This document shows positions 43,901 to 57,300 of a DNA stretch of 64,000 bases, one piece after another. The notes beneath the pieces are model-generated. The model had not been told where the DNA came from and did not search any database. It saw nothing but the letters and a program-made list of their open reading frames with translations. Numbering within the stretch: position 1 is the first letter of the stretch; every line of letters begins with the position of its first letter. Both the position numbers and the translations under genes were made by a program. Origin of the DNA: Nemopilema nomurai. Its lineage: Eukaryota; Cnidaria; Scyphozoa; Rhizostomeae; Rhizostomatidae. The DNA is taken from assembly GCA_003864495.1 (NCBI GenBank), contig ML133420.1:3992340-4056339 (forward strand), written 5' to 3'.

Positions 43901-46900
43901 AATAAAATATGTGACTTTGCTTCTCTAGCTGATAATTATCTGGTGAATGCAGTTAGTAATATTTTGCATCAGATAAGTTCAACTTTAAATTATAAGCTTC
44001 TAGTTGAACATTGTATATTAAATATGGATCTGGAGTGATAAAAAACTCTGGTTCAAGAGGGTCTCATAAACGAAATGATAATCTGGTGAATATCTGGTGA
44101 ATGCAGTTAATAATCCTTTGCCTCTGATAAGTTCAACTTTAAATTATTAGCATCTAATTCAAGATTGTTGATTAAAATGTTTGTGGAATGATAAATAACT
44201 CTAGTTTGACAGTGCCTCATAACAAAATAACTGACTTTGCTTCTCTAGCTGATAATTATCTGATGAATGCAGTTAGTAATATTTTGCATCAGATAAGTTC
44301 AACTTTAAATTTTTAGCTTCTAGTTGATATTGTATATCAAAAAAGGTTGTGGAGTGACAAATAAATCTCGTTCAAGAGGGTCTCATAAACGAAATGATAA
44401 TCCGGTGAATATCTGGTGAATGCAGTTAATAATCCTTTGCCTCTGATAAGTTCAACTATAAATTGTTAGCTTCTAGTTGAACATTGTTTATTTAAATGTT
44501 TCTGAAATGATAAATAACGCTAGTTTGACCGTGCCTCATAATAAAATAAATGACTTTGGTTCTATAGCTGATAATTATCTGGTGAATGCAGTTAGTAATA
44601 TTTTGCATCAGATAAGTTCAACTTTAAATTTTTAGCTTCTAGTTGAACATTGTATATTAAATAAGGTTGTGAAGCGATAAATTACTCTGATTCAACAGTG
44701 CCTCGTTATAAAAGATGTGACTTTGCTTCTCTAGCTGATAATTATCTGGTGAATGCAGTTAGTAATATTTTGCATCAGATAAGTTCAACTTTAAATTATT
44801 AGCTTCTAGTTGAACATTGTATATTAAATATGGATGTGGAGTGATAAAAAACTCTGGTTCAAGAGGGTCTCATAAACGAAATGATGATCTGGTGAATATC
44901 TGGTGAATGCAGTTAATAATCCTTTGCCTCTGATAAGTTCAACTTTAAATTATTAGCATCTAATTCAAGATTGTTGATTAAAATGTTTGTGGAATGATAA
45001 ATAACTCTAGTTTGACAGTGCCTCATAATAAAATAACTGACTTTGCTTCTCTAGCTGATAATTATCTGATGAATGCAGTTAGTAATATTTTGCATCAGAT
45101 AAGTTCAACTATAAATTGTTAGCTTCTAGTTCAACATTGTATATTAAATAAGGTTGTGAAATGATAAATAACGCTAGTTTGACCGTGCCTCATAATAAAA
45201 TAAATGACTTTGCTTCTCTAGCTGATAATTATCTGGTGAATGCAGTTAGTAATATTTTGCATCAGATAAGTTCAACTTTAAATTATTAGCTTCTAGTTGA
45301 ACATTGTATATTAAATATGGATGTGGAGTGATAAAAAACTCTGGTTCAAGAGGGTCTCATAAACGAAATGATAATCTGGTGAATATCTGGTGAATGCAGT
45401 TAATAATCCTTTGCCTCTGATAAGTTCAACTTTAAATTATTAGCATCTAGTTGAACATTGTTGATTAAAATGTTTGTGGAATGATAAATAACTCTAGTTT
45501 GACCGTGCCTCATAATAAAATAAATGACTTTGGTTCTATAGCTGATAATTATCTGGTGAATGTAGTTAGTAATATTTTGCATCAGATAAGTTCAACTTTA
45601 AATTTTTAGCTTCTAGTTGAACATTGTATATTAAATAAGGTTGTGAAGCGATAAATTACTCTGATTCAACAGTGCCTCGTTATAAAAGATGTGACTTTGC
45701 TTCTCTAGCTGATAATTATCTGGTGAATGCAGTTAGTAATATTTTGCATCAGATAAGTTAAACTTTAAATTATTAGCTTCTAGTTGATATTGTATATCAA
45801 AAAAGGTTGTGGAGTGACAAATAAATCTCGTTCAAGAGGGTCTCATAAACGAAATGATAATCTGGTGAATATCTGGTGAATGCAGTTAATAATCCTTTGC
45901 CTCTGATAAGTTCAACTTTAAATTATTAGCATCTAGTTGACCATTGTTGATTAAAATGTTTGTGGAATGATAAATAACTCTAGTTTGACCGTGCCTCATA
46001 ATAAAATAAATGACTTTGGTTCTATAGCTGATAATTATCTGGTGAATGCAGTTAGTAATATTTTGCATCAGATAAGTTCAACTTTAAATTTTTAGTTCTA
46101 GTTGAACATTGTATATTAAATAAGGTTGTGAAGCGATAAATTACTCTGATTCAACAGTGCCTCGTTATAAAAGATGTGACTTTGCTTCTCTAGCTGATAA
46201 TTATCTGGTGAATGCAGTTAGTAATATTTTGCATCAGATAAGTTTAAATTATTAGCTTCTAGTTGAACATTGTATATTAAATATGGATGTGGAGTGATAA
46301 ATCTTGACAGTGCCTCATAATAAAATAACTGACTTTGCTTCTCTAGCTGATAATTATCTGGTGAATGCAGTTAGTAATATTTTGCATCAGATAAGTTCAA
46401 CTTTTAATTATTAGCTTCTAGTTGAACATTGTATATTAAATATGGATGTGGAGTGATAAAAAACTCTGGTTCAAGAGGGTCTCATAAACGAAATGATAAT
46501 CTGGTGAATATCTGGTGAATGCAGTTAATAATCCTTTGCCTCTGATAAGTTCAACTTTAAAATTAGCATCTAATTCAAGATTGTTGATTAAAATGTTTGT
46601 GGAATGATAAATAACTCTAGTTTGACAGTGCCTCATAATAAAATAACTGACTTTGCTTCTCTAGCTGATAATTATCTGATGAATGCAGTTAGTAATATTT
46701 TGCATCAGATAAGTTCAACTATAAATTGTTAGCTTCTAGTTCAACATTGTATATTAAATAAGGTTGTGAAGCGATAAATTACTCTGATTCAACAGTGCCT
46801 CGTAATAAAATATGTGACTTTGCTTCTCTAGCTTATAATTATCTTGTGAATGCAGTTAGTAAAATTTTGCATCATATAAGTTCAACTTTAAATTATTAGC

Positions 46901-48300
46901 TTCTAGTTGAACATTGTATATCAAAAAAGGTTGTGGAGTGACAAATAAATCTCGTTCAAGAGGGTCTCATAAACGAAATGATAATCCGGTGAATATCTGG
47001 TGAATGCAGTTAATAATCCTTTGCCTCTGATAAGTTCAACTATAAATTGTTAGCTTCTAGTTGAACATTGTTTATTTAAATGTTTGTGAAATGATAAATA
47101 ACGCTAGTTTGACCGTGCCTCATAATAAAATAAATGACTTTGGTTCTATAGCTGATAATTATCTGGTGAATGCAGTTAGTAATATTTTGCATCAGATAAG
47201 TTCAACTTTAAATTTTAGCTTCTAGTTGAACATTGTATATTAAATAAGGTTGTGAAGCGATAAATTACTCTGATTCAACAGTGCCTCGTTATAAAATATG
47301 TGACTTTGCTTCTCTAGCTGATAATTATCTGGTGAATGCAGTTAGTAATATTTTGCATCAGATAAGTTCAACTTTAAATTATTAGCTTCTAATTGATATT
47401 GTATATCAAAAAAGGTTATGAAGTGACAAATAACTCTCGTTCAAGAGGGTCTCATAAACGAAATGATAATCTGGTGAATATCTGTTGAATGCAGTTAATA
47501 ATCCTTTGCCTCTGATAAGTTCAACTTTAAATTATTAGCATCTAGTTGAATATTGTTGATTAAAATGTTTGTGGAATGATAAATAACTCTAGTTTGACAG
47601 TGCCTCATAATAAAATAAATGACTTTGCTCCTCTAGCTGATAATTATCTGGTGAATGCAGTTAGTAATATTTTGCATCATATAAGTTCAACTATAAATTG
47701 TTAGCTTCTAGTTGAACATTGTATATTAAATAAGGTTGTGAAGCGATAAATTACTCTGATTCAACAGTGCCTCGTAATAAAATATGTGACTTTGCTTCTC
47801 TAGCTGATAATTATCTGGTGAATGCAGTTAGTAATATTTTGCATCAGATAAGTTCAACTATAAATTTTTAGCTTCTAGTTGATATTGTATATCAAAAAAG
47901 GTTGTGGAGTGATAAATAACTCTCGTTCAAGAGGGTCTCATAGACGAAATGATAATCTGGTGAATATCTGGTGAATATCTGGTGAATACAGTTAATGATC
48001 CTTTACCTCTGATAATTTCAACTATAAATTGTTAGCTAGTTAGTTGAACATTGTTTATTTAAATGTTTGTGAAATGATAAATAACGCTAGTTTGACCGTG
48101 CCTCGTTATAAAATATGTGACTTTGCTTCTCTAGCTGATAATTATCTGGTGAATGCAGTTAGTAATATTTTGCATCAGATAAGTTCAACTATAAATTTTT
48201 AGCTTCTAATTGATATTGTATATCAAAAAAGGTTGTGAAGTGATAAATAACTCTTGTTCAAGAGGGTCTCATAAACGAAATGATAATCTGGTGAATATCT
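37950..48300 (+). repeat. Satellite block I, right part
   Basis: This continues the 486-bp trimer array from the left of the hAT insertion. Variant markers recur at long range: GGATCTGGAGTG at about 30867 and 44026, and CGTAATCAAATATG at about 30254 and 43415. So segments of several kb were duplicated as blocks. Near 41938-42480 and 47930-48110 monomers are partly rearranged (e.g. a doubled GGTGAATATCT at 47956-47980). The array ends at the junction with block II. Confidence 0.95.
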
Positions 48301-51300
48301 GCAGCCAGATTGACTGAATTAATAACTGAATTTATCAGTCACTGTTCAGGAAGAGCCATTTTATTGAACTTCTTCGGTTAATTTTCACGGTTTAACTAGA
48401 TGCAGTAATGTATTTACTGCATTTATCAGACACTGTTTAACCAGCGAAACAGAATCATTAATATATTTTCTCAATCATTTTGAACTTTTAGTGCGGTTAT
48501 ATTTACCGTTGCAACAAGGCACTGCTCAGTAAGATTAGCTTCTTTACAAACCATTTTCCTCAATTATCACTGTTCATACAGAGGCAGAAGATTATTCGCT
48601 ACATTCACTATATAATTATCAACTTGAGCAGCAAAGTAATTCATTTCGTTTATGAGGGTATTTTTAACCAGAGTTATTTATCATTCAACAACGTTAACAA
48701 ATTTACAATATTAAACTAGAAGCTAGTAATTTTTAATTAAACTTATCAGAGTCTAGACAACCAGAGGCACAGTATTGTCCTTGCTTTTTATCAAGAACTG
48801 TTGAACAAGAGGCACTGAATTATTTCTTCAGCCAGATTGACTGAATTAATAACTGAATTTATCAGTCACTGTTCAGGAAGAGCCATTTTATTGAACTTCT
48901 TTGGTTAATTTTCACGGTTTACTAGATGCAGTAATGTATTTACTGCATTTATCAGACACTGTTTAACCAGCGAAACAGAATCATTAATATATTTTCTCAA
49001 TCATTTTGAACTTTTAGTGCGGTGATATTTACCGTGGCAACAAGGCACTGCTCAGTAAGATTAGCTTCTTTACAAACCATTTTCCTCAATTATCACTGTT
49101 CAGCCAGAGGCAGAAGATTATTCGCTACATTCACTATATAATTATCAACTTGAGCAGCAAAGTAATTCATTTCGTTTATGAGGGTATTTTTAACCAGAGT
49201 TATTTATCATTCAACAACGTTAACAAATTTACAATATTAAACTAGAAGCTAGTAATTTTTAATTAAACGTATCAGAGTCTAGACAACCAGAGGCACAGTA
49301 TTATCCTTGCTTTTTATCAAGAACTGTTGAACAAGAGGCACTGAATTATTTCTTCAGCCAGATTGACTGAATTAATAACTGAATTTATCAGTCACTGTTC
49401 AGGAAGAGCCATTTTATTGAACTTCTTTGGTTAATTTCACGGTTTAACTAGATGCAGTAATGTATTTACTGCATTTATCAGACACTGTGTTAACCAGCGA
49501 AACAGAATCATTAATATATTTTCTCAATCATTTTGAACTTGTAGTGCGGTTATATTTACCGTGGCAACAAGGCACTGCTCAGTAAGATTAGCTTCTTTAC
49601 AAACCATTTCCTCAATTATCACTGTTCAGCAGAGGCAGAAGATTATTCGTTACATTCACTATATAATTATCAACTTGAGCAGCAAAGTAATTCATTTCGT
49701 TTATGAGGGTATTTTTAACCAGAGTTATTTATCATTCAACAACGTTAACAAATTTACAATATTAAACTAGAAGCTAGTAATTTTTAATTAAACTTATCAG
49801 AGTCTAGGCAACCAGAGGCACAGTATTATCCTTGCTTTTTATCAAGAACTGTTGAACAAGAGGCACTGAATTATTTCTTCAGCCAGATTGACTGAATTAA
49901 TAACTGAATTTATCAGTCACTGTTCAGGAAGAGCCATTTTATTGAACTAATTTGGTTAATTTTCACGGTTTAACTAGATGCAGTAATGTATTTACTGCAT
50001 TTATCAGACACTGTTTAACCAGCGAAACAGAATCATTAATATATTTTCTCAATCATTTTGAACTTTTAGTGCGGTGATATTTACCGTGGCAACAAGGCAC
50101 TGCTCAGTAAGATTAGCTTCTTTACAAACCATTTTCCTCAATTATCACTGTTCAGCCAGAGGCAGAAGATTATTCGCTACATTCACTATATAATTATCAA
50201 CTTGAGCAGCAAAGTAATTCATTTCGTTTATGAGGGTATTTTTAACCAGAGTTATTTATCATTCAACAACGTTAACAAATTTACAATATTAAACTAGAAG
50301 CTAGTAATTTTTAATTAAACTTATCAGAGTCTAGACAACCAGAGGCACAGTATTATCTTTGCTTTTTATCAAGAACTGTTGAACAAGAGGCACTGAATTA
50401 TTTCTTCAGCCAGATTGACTGAATTAATAACTGAATATATCAGTCACTGTTCAGGAAGAGCCATTTTATTGAACTTCTTTGGTTAATTTTCACGGTTTAA
50501 CTAGATGTATTTACTGCATTTATCAGACACTGTTTAACCAGCGAAACAGAATCATTAATATATTTTCTCAATCATTTTGAACTTTTAGTGCGGTGATATT
50601 TACCGTGGCAACAAGGCACTGCTCAGTAAGATTAGCTTCTTTACAAACCATTTTCCTTAATTATCACTGTTCAGCCAGAGGCAGAAGATTATTCGCTACA
50701 TTCACTATATAATTATCAACTTGAGCAGCAAAGTAATTCATTTCGTTTATGAGGGTATTTTTAACCAGAGTTATTTATCATTCAACAACGTTAACAAATT
50801 TACAATATTAAACTAGAAGCTAGTAATTTTTAATTAAACTTATCAGAGTCTAGACAACCAGAGGCACAGTATTGTCCTTGCTTTTTATCAAGAACTGTTG
50901 AACAAGAGGCACTGAATTATTTCTTCAGCCAGATTGACTGAATTAATAACTGAATTTATCAGTCACTGTTCAGGAAGATCCATTTTATTGAACTTCTTTG
51001 GTTAATTTTCACGGTTTACTAGATGCAGTAATGTATTTACTGCATTTATCAGACACTGTTTAACCAGCGAAACAGAATCATTAATATATTTTCTCAATCA
51101 TTTTGAACTTGTAGTGCGGTTATATTTACCGTGGCAACAAGGCACTGCTCAGTAAGATTAGCTTCTTTACAAACCATTTTCCTCAATTATCACTGTTCAG
51201 CCAGAGGCAGAAGATTATTCGCTACATTCACTATATAATTATCAACTTGAGCAGCAAAGTAATTCATTTCGTTTATGAGGGTATTTTTAACCAGAGTTAT

Positions 51301-54300
51301 TTATCATTCAACAACGTTAACAAATTTACAATATTAAACTAGAAGCTAGTAATTTTTAATTAAACTTATCAGAGTCTAGACAACCAGAGGCACAGTATTA
51401 TCCTTGCTTTTTATCAAGAACTGTTGAACAAGAGGCACTGAATTATTTCTTCAGCCAGATTGACTGAATTAATAACTGAATTTATCAGTCACTGTTCAGG
51501 AAGAGCCATTTTATTGAACTTCTTTGGTTAATTTTCACGGTTTAACTAGATGCAGTAATGTATTTACTGCATTTATCAGACACTGTTTAACCAGCGAAAC
51601 AGAATCATTAATATATTTTCTCAATCATTTTGAACTTTTAGTGCGGTGATATTTACCGTGGCAACAAGGCACTGCTCAGTAAGATTAGCTTCTTTACAAA
51701 CCATTTTCCTCAATTATCACTGTTCAGCCAGAGGCAGAAGATTATTCGCTACATTCACTATATAATTATCAACTTGAGCAGCAAAGTAATTCATTTCGTT
51801 TATGAGGGTATTTTTAACCAGAGTTATTTATCATTCAACAACGTTAACAAATTTACAATATTAAACTAGAAGCTAGTAATTTTTAATTAAACTTATCAGA
51901 GTCTAGACAACCAGAGGCACAGTATTCCTTGCTTTTTATCAAGAACTGTTGAACAAGAGGCACTGAATTATTTCTTCAGCCAGATTGACTGAATTAATAA
52001 CTGAATTTATCAGTCACTGTTCAGGAAGATCCATTTTATTGAACTTCTTTGGTTAATTTTCACGGTTTACTAGATGCAGTAATGTATTTACTGCATTTAT
52101 CAGACACTGTTTAACCAGCGAAACAGAATCATTAATATATTTTCTCAATCATTTTGAACTTTTAGTGCGGTGATATTTACCGTGGCAACAAGGCACTGCT
52201 CAGTAAGATTAGCTTCTTTACAAACCATTTTCCTCAATTATCACTGTTCAGCCAGAGGCAGAAGATTATTCGCTACATTCACTATATAATTATCAACTTG
52301 AGCAGCAAAGTAATTCATTTCGTTTATGAGGGTATTTTTAACCAGAGTTATTTATCATTCAACAACGTTAACAAATTTACAATATTAAACTAGAAGCTAG
52401 TAATTTTTAATTAAACTTATCAGAGTCTAGACAACCAGAGGCACAGTATTATCCTTGCTTTTTATCAAGAACTGTTGAACAAGAGGCACTGAATTATTTC
52501 TTCAGCCAGATTGACTGAATTAATAACTGAATTTATCAGTCACTGTTCAGGAAGATCCATTTTATTGAACTTCTTTGGTTAATTTTCACGGTTTACTAGA
52601 TGCAGTAATGTATTTACTGCATTTATCAGACACTGTTTAACCAGCGAAACAGAATCATTAATATATTTTCTCAATCATTTTGAACTTGTAGTGCGGTGAT
52701 ATTTACCGTGGCAACAAGGCACTGCTCAGTAAGATTAGCTTCTTTACAAACCATTTTCCTCAATTATCACTGTTCAGCCAGAGGCAGAAGATTATTCGCT
52801 ACATTCACTATATAATTATCAACTTGAGCAGCAAAGTAATTCATTTCGTTTATGAGGGTATTTTTAACCAGAGTTATTTATCATTCAACAACGTTAACAA
52901 ATTTACAATATTAAACTAGAAGCTAGTAATTTTTAATTAAACTTATCAGAGTCTAGACAACCAGAGGCACAGTATTATCCTTGCTTTTTATCAAGAACTG
53001 TTGAACAAGAGGCACTGAATTATTTCTTCAGCCAGATTGACTGAATTAATAACTGAATTTATCAGTCACTGTTCAGGAAGATCCATTTTATTGAACTTCT
53101 TTGGTTAATTTTCACGGTTTACTAGATGCAGTAATGTATTTACTGCATTTATCAGACACTGTTTAACCAGCGAAACAGAATCATTAATATATTTTCTCAA
53201 TCATTTTGAACTTTTAGTGCGGTGATATTTACCGTGGCAACAAGGCACTGCTCAGTAAGATTAGCTTCTTTACAAACCATTTTCCTTAATTATCACTGTT
53301 CAGCCAGAGGCAGAAGATTATTCGCTACATTCACTATATAATTATCAACTTGAGCAGCAAAGTAATTCATTTCGTTTATGAGGGTATTTTTAACCAGAGT
53401 TATTTATCATTCAACAACGTTAACAAATTTACAATATTAAACTAGAAGCTAGTAATTTTTAATTAAACTTATCAGAGTCTAGACAACCAGAGGCACAGTA
53501 TTATCCTTGCTTTTTATCAAGAACTGTTGAACAAGAGGCACTGAATTATTTCTTCAGCCAGATTGACTGAATTAATAACTGAATTTATCAGTCACTGTTC
53601 AGGAAGATCCATTATTGAACTTCTTTGGTTAATTTTCACGGTTTACTAGATGCAGTAATGTATTTACTGCATTTATCAGACACTGTTTAACCAGCGAAAC
53701 AGAATCATTAATATATTTTCTCAATCATTTTGAACTTTAGTGCGGTTATATTTACCGTGGCAACAAGGCACTGCTCAGTAAGATTAGCTTCTTTACAAAC
53801 CATTTTCCTCAATTATCACTGTTCAGCCAGAGGCAGAAGATTATTCGCTACATTCACTATATAATTATCAACTTGAGCAGCAAAGTAATTCATTTCGTTT
53901 ATGAGGGTATTTTTAACCAGAGTTATTTATCATTCAACAACGTTAACAAATTTACAATATTAAACTAGAAGCTAGTAATTTTTAATTAAACTTATCAGAG
54001 TCTAGACAACCAGAGGCACAGTATTATCCTTGCTTTTTATCAAGAACTGTTGAACAAGAGGCACTGAATTATTTCTTCAGCCAGATTGACTGAATTAATA
54101 ACTGAATTTATCAGTCACTGTTCAGGAAGATCCATTTTATTGAACTTCTTTGGTTAATTTTCACGGTTTACTAGATGCAGTAATGTATTTACTGCATTTA
54201 TCAGACACTGTTTAACCAGCGAAACAGAATCATTAATATATTTTCTCAATCATTTTGAACTTTAGTGCGGTGATATTTACCGTGGCAACAAGGCACTGCT

Positions 54301-57300
54301 CAGTAAGATTAGCTTCTTTACAAACCATTTTCCTCAATTATCACTGTTCAGCCAGAGGCAGAAGATTATTCGCTACATTCACTATATAATTATCAACTTG
54401 AGCAGCAAAGTAATTCATTTCGTTTATGAGGGTATTTTTAACCAGAGTTATTTATCATTCAACAACGTTAACAAATTTACAATATTAAACTAGAAGCTAG
54501 TAATTTTTAATTAAACTTATCAGAGTCTAGACAACCAGAGGCACAGTATTATCCTTGCTTTTTATCAAGAACTGTTGAACAAGAGGCACTGAATTATTTC
54601 TTCAGCCAGATTGACTGAATTAATAACTGAATTTATCAGTCACTGTTCAGGAAGATCCATTTTATTGAACTTCTTTGGTTAATTTTCACGGTTTACTAGA
54701 TGCAGTAATGTATTTACTGCATTTATCAGACACTGTTTAACCAGCGAAACAGAATCATTAATATATTTTCTCAATCATTTTGAACTTTTAGTGCGGTGAT
54801 ATTTACCGTGGCAACAAGGCACTGCTCAGTAAGATTAGCTTCTTTACAAACCATTTTCCTCAATTATCACTGTTCAGCCAGAGGCAGAAGATTATTCGCT
54901 ACATTCACTATATAATTATCAACTTGAGCAGCAAAGTAATTCATTTCGTTTATGAGGGTATTTTTAACCAGAGTTATTTATCATTCAACAACGTTAACAA
55001 ATTTACAATATTAAACTAGAAGCTAGTAATTTTTAATTAAACTTATCAGAGTCTAGACAACCAGAGGCACAGTATTATCCTTGCTTTTTATCAAGAACTG
55101 TTGAACAAGAGGCACTGAATTATTTCTTCAGCCAGATTGACTGAATTAATAACTGAATTTATCAGTCACTGTTCAGGAAGATCCATTTTATTGAACTTCT
55201 TTGGTTAATTTTCACGGTTTACTAGATGCAGTAATGTATTTACTGCATTTATCAGACACTGTTTAACCAGCGAAACAGAATCATTAATATATTTTCTCAA
55301 TCATTTTGAACTTTTAGTGCGGTTATATTACCGTGGCAACAAGGCACTGCTCAGTAAGATTAGCTTCTTTACAAACCATTTTCCTCAATTATCACTGTTC
55401 AGCCAGAGGCAGAAGATTATTCGCTACATTCACTATATAATTATCAACTTGAGCAGCAAAGTAATTCATTTCGTTTATGAGGGTATTTTTAACCAGAGTT
55501 ATTTATCATTCAACAACGTTAACAAATTTACAATATTAAACTAGAAGCTAGTAATTTTTAATTAAACTTATCAGAGTCTAGACAACCAGAGGCACAGTAT
55601 TATCCTTGCTTTTTATCAAGAACTGTTGAACAAGAGGCACTGAATTATTTCTTCAGCCAGATTGACTGAATTAATAACTGAATTTATCAGTCACTGTTCA
55701 GGAAGAGCCATTTTATTGAACTTCTTTGGTTAATTTTCACGGTTTACTAGATGCAGTAATGTATTTACTGCATTTATCAGACACTGTTTAACCAGCGAAA
55801 CAGAATCATTAATATATTTTCTCAATCATTTTGAACTTTTAGTGCGGTTATTTTACCGTGGCAACAAGGCACTGCTCAGTAAGATTAGCTTCTTTACAAA
55901 CCATTTTCCTCAATTATCACTGTTCAGCCAGAGGCAGAAGATTATTCGCTACATTCACTATATAATTATCAACTTGAGCAGCAAAGTAATTCATTTCGTT
56001 TATGAGGGTATTTTTAACCAGAGTTATTTATCATTCAACAACGTTAACAAATTTACAATATTAAACTAGAAGCTAGTAATTTTTAATTAAACTTATCAGA
56101 GGTCTAGACAACCAGAGGCACAGTATTATCCTTGCTTTTTATCAAGAACTGTTGAACAAGAGGCACTGAATTATTTCTTCAGCCAGATTGACTGAATTAA
56201 TAACTGAATTTATCAGTCACTGTTCAGGAAGAGCCATTTTATTGAACTTCTTTGGTTAATTTTCACGGTTTACTAGATGCAGTAATGTATTTACTGCATT
56301 TATCAGACACTGTTTAACCAGCGAAACAGAATCATTAATATATTTTCTCAATCATTTTGAACTTTTAGTGCGGTATATTTACCGTGGCAACAAGGCACTG
56401 CTCAGTAAGATTAGCTTCTTTACAAACCATTTTCCTCAATTATCACTGTTCAGCCAGAGGCAGAAGATTATTCGCTACATTCACTATATAATTATCAACT
56501 TGAGCAGCAAAGTAATTCATTTCGTTTATGAGGGTATTTTTAACCAGAGTTATTTATCATTCAACAACGTTAACAAATTTACAATATTAAACTAGAAGCT
56601 AGTAATTTTTAATTAAACTTATCAGAGTCTAGACAACCAGAGGCACAGTATTATCCTTGCTTTTTATCAAGAACTGTTGAACAAGAGGCACTGAATTATT
56701 TCTTCAGCCAGATTGACTGAATTAATAACTGAATTTATCAGTCACTGTTCAGGAAGATCCATTTTATTGAACTTCTTTGGTTAATTTTCACGGTTTACTA
56801 GATGCAGTAATGTATTTACTGCATTTATCAGACACTGTTTAACCAGCGAAACAGAATCATTAATATATTTTCTCAATCATTTTGAACTTTTAGTGCGGTG
56901 ATATTTACCGTGGCAACAAGGCACTGCTCAGTAAGATTAGCTTCTTTACAAACCATTTTCCTCAATTATCACTGTTCAGCCAGAGGCAGAAGATTATTCG
57001 CTACATTCACTATATAATTATCAACTTGAGCAGCAAAGTAATTCATTTCGTTTATGAGGGTATTTTTAACCAGAGTTATTTATCATTCAACAACGTTAAC
57101 AAATTTACAATATTAAACTAGAAGCTAGTAATTTTTAATTAAACTTATCAGAGTCTAGACACCAGAGGCACAGTATTATCCTTGCTTTTTATCAAGAACT
57201 GTTGAACAAGAGGCACTGAATTATTTCTTCAGCCAGATTGACTGAATTAATAACTGAATTTATCAGTCACTGTTCAGGAAGATCCATTTTATTGAACTTC

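Noticed and set aside
55317..56595. Identical 75-residue open frames repeated every 525 bp (also near 33192, 45400 and 45886 in block I)
   Set aside because: They are produced by the repeat itself, appear only in copies with chance indels, and have no motif or codon bias.
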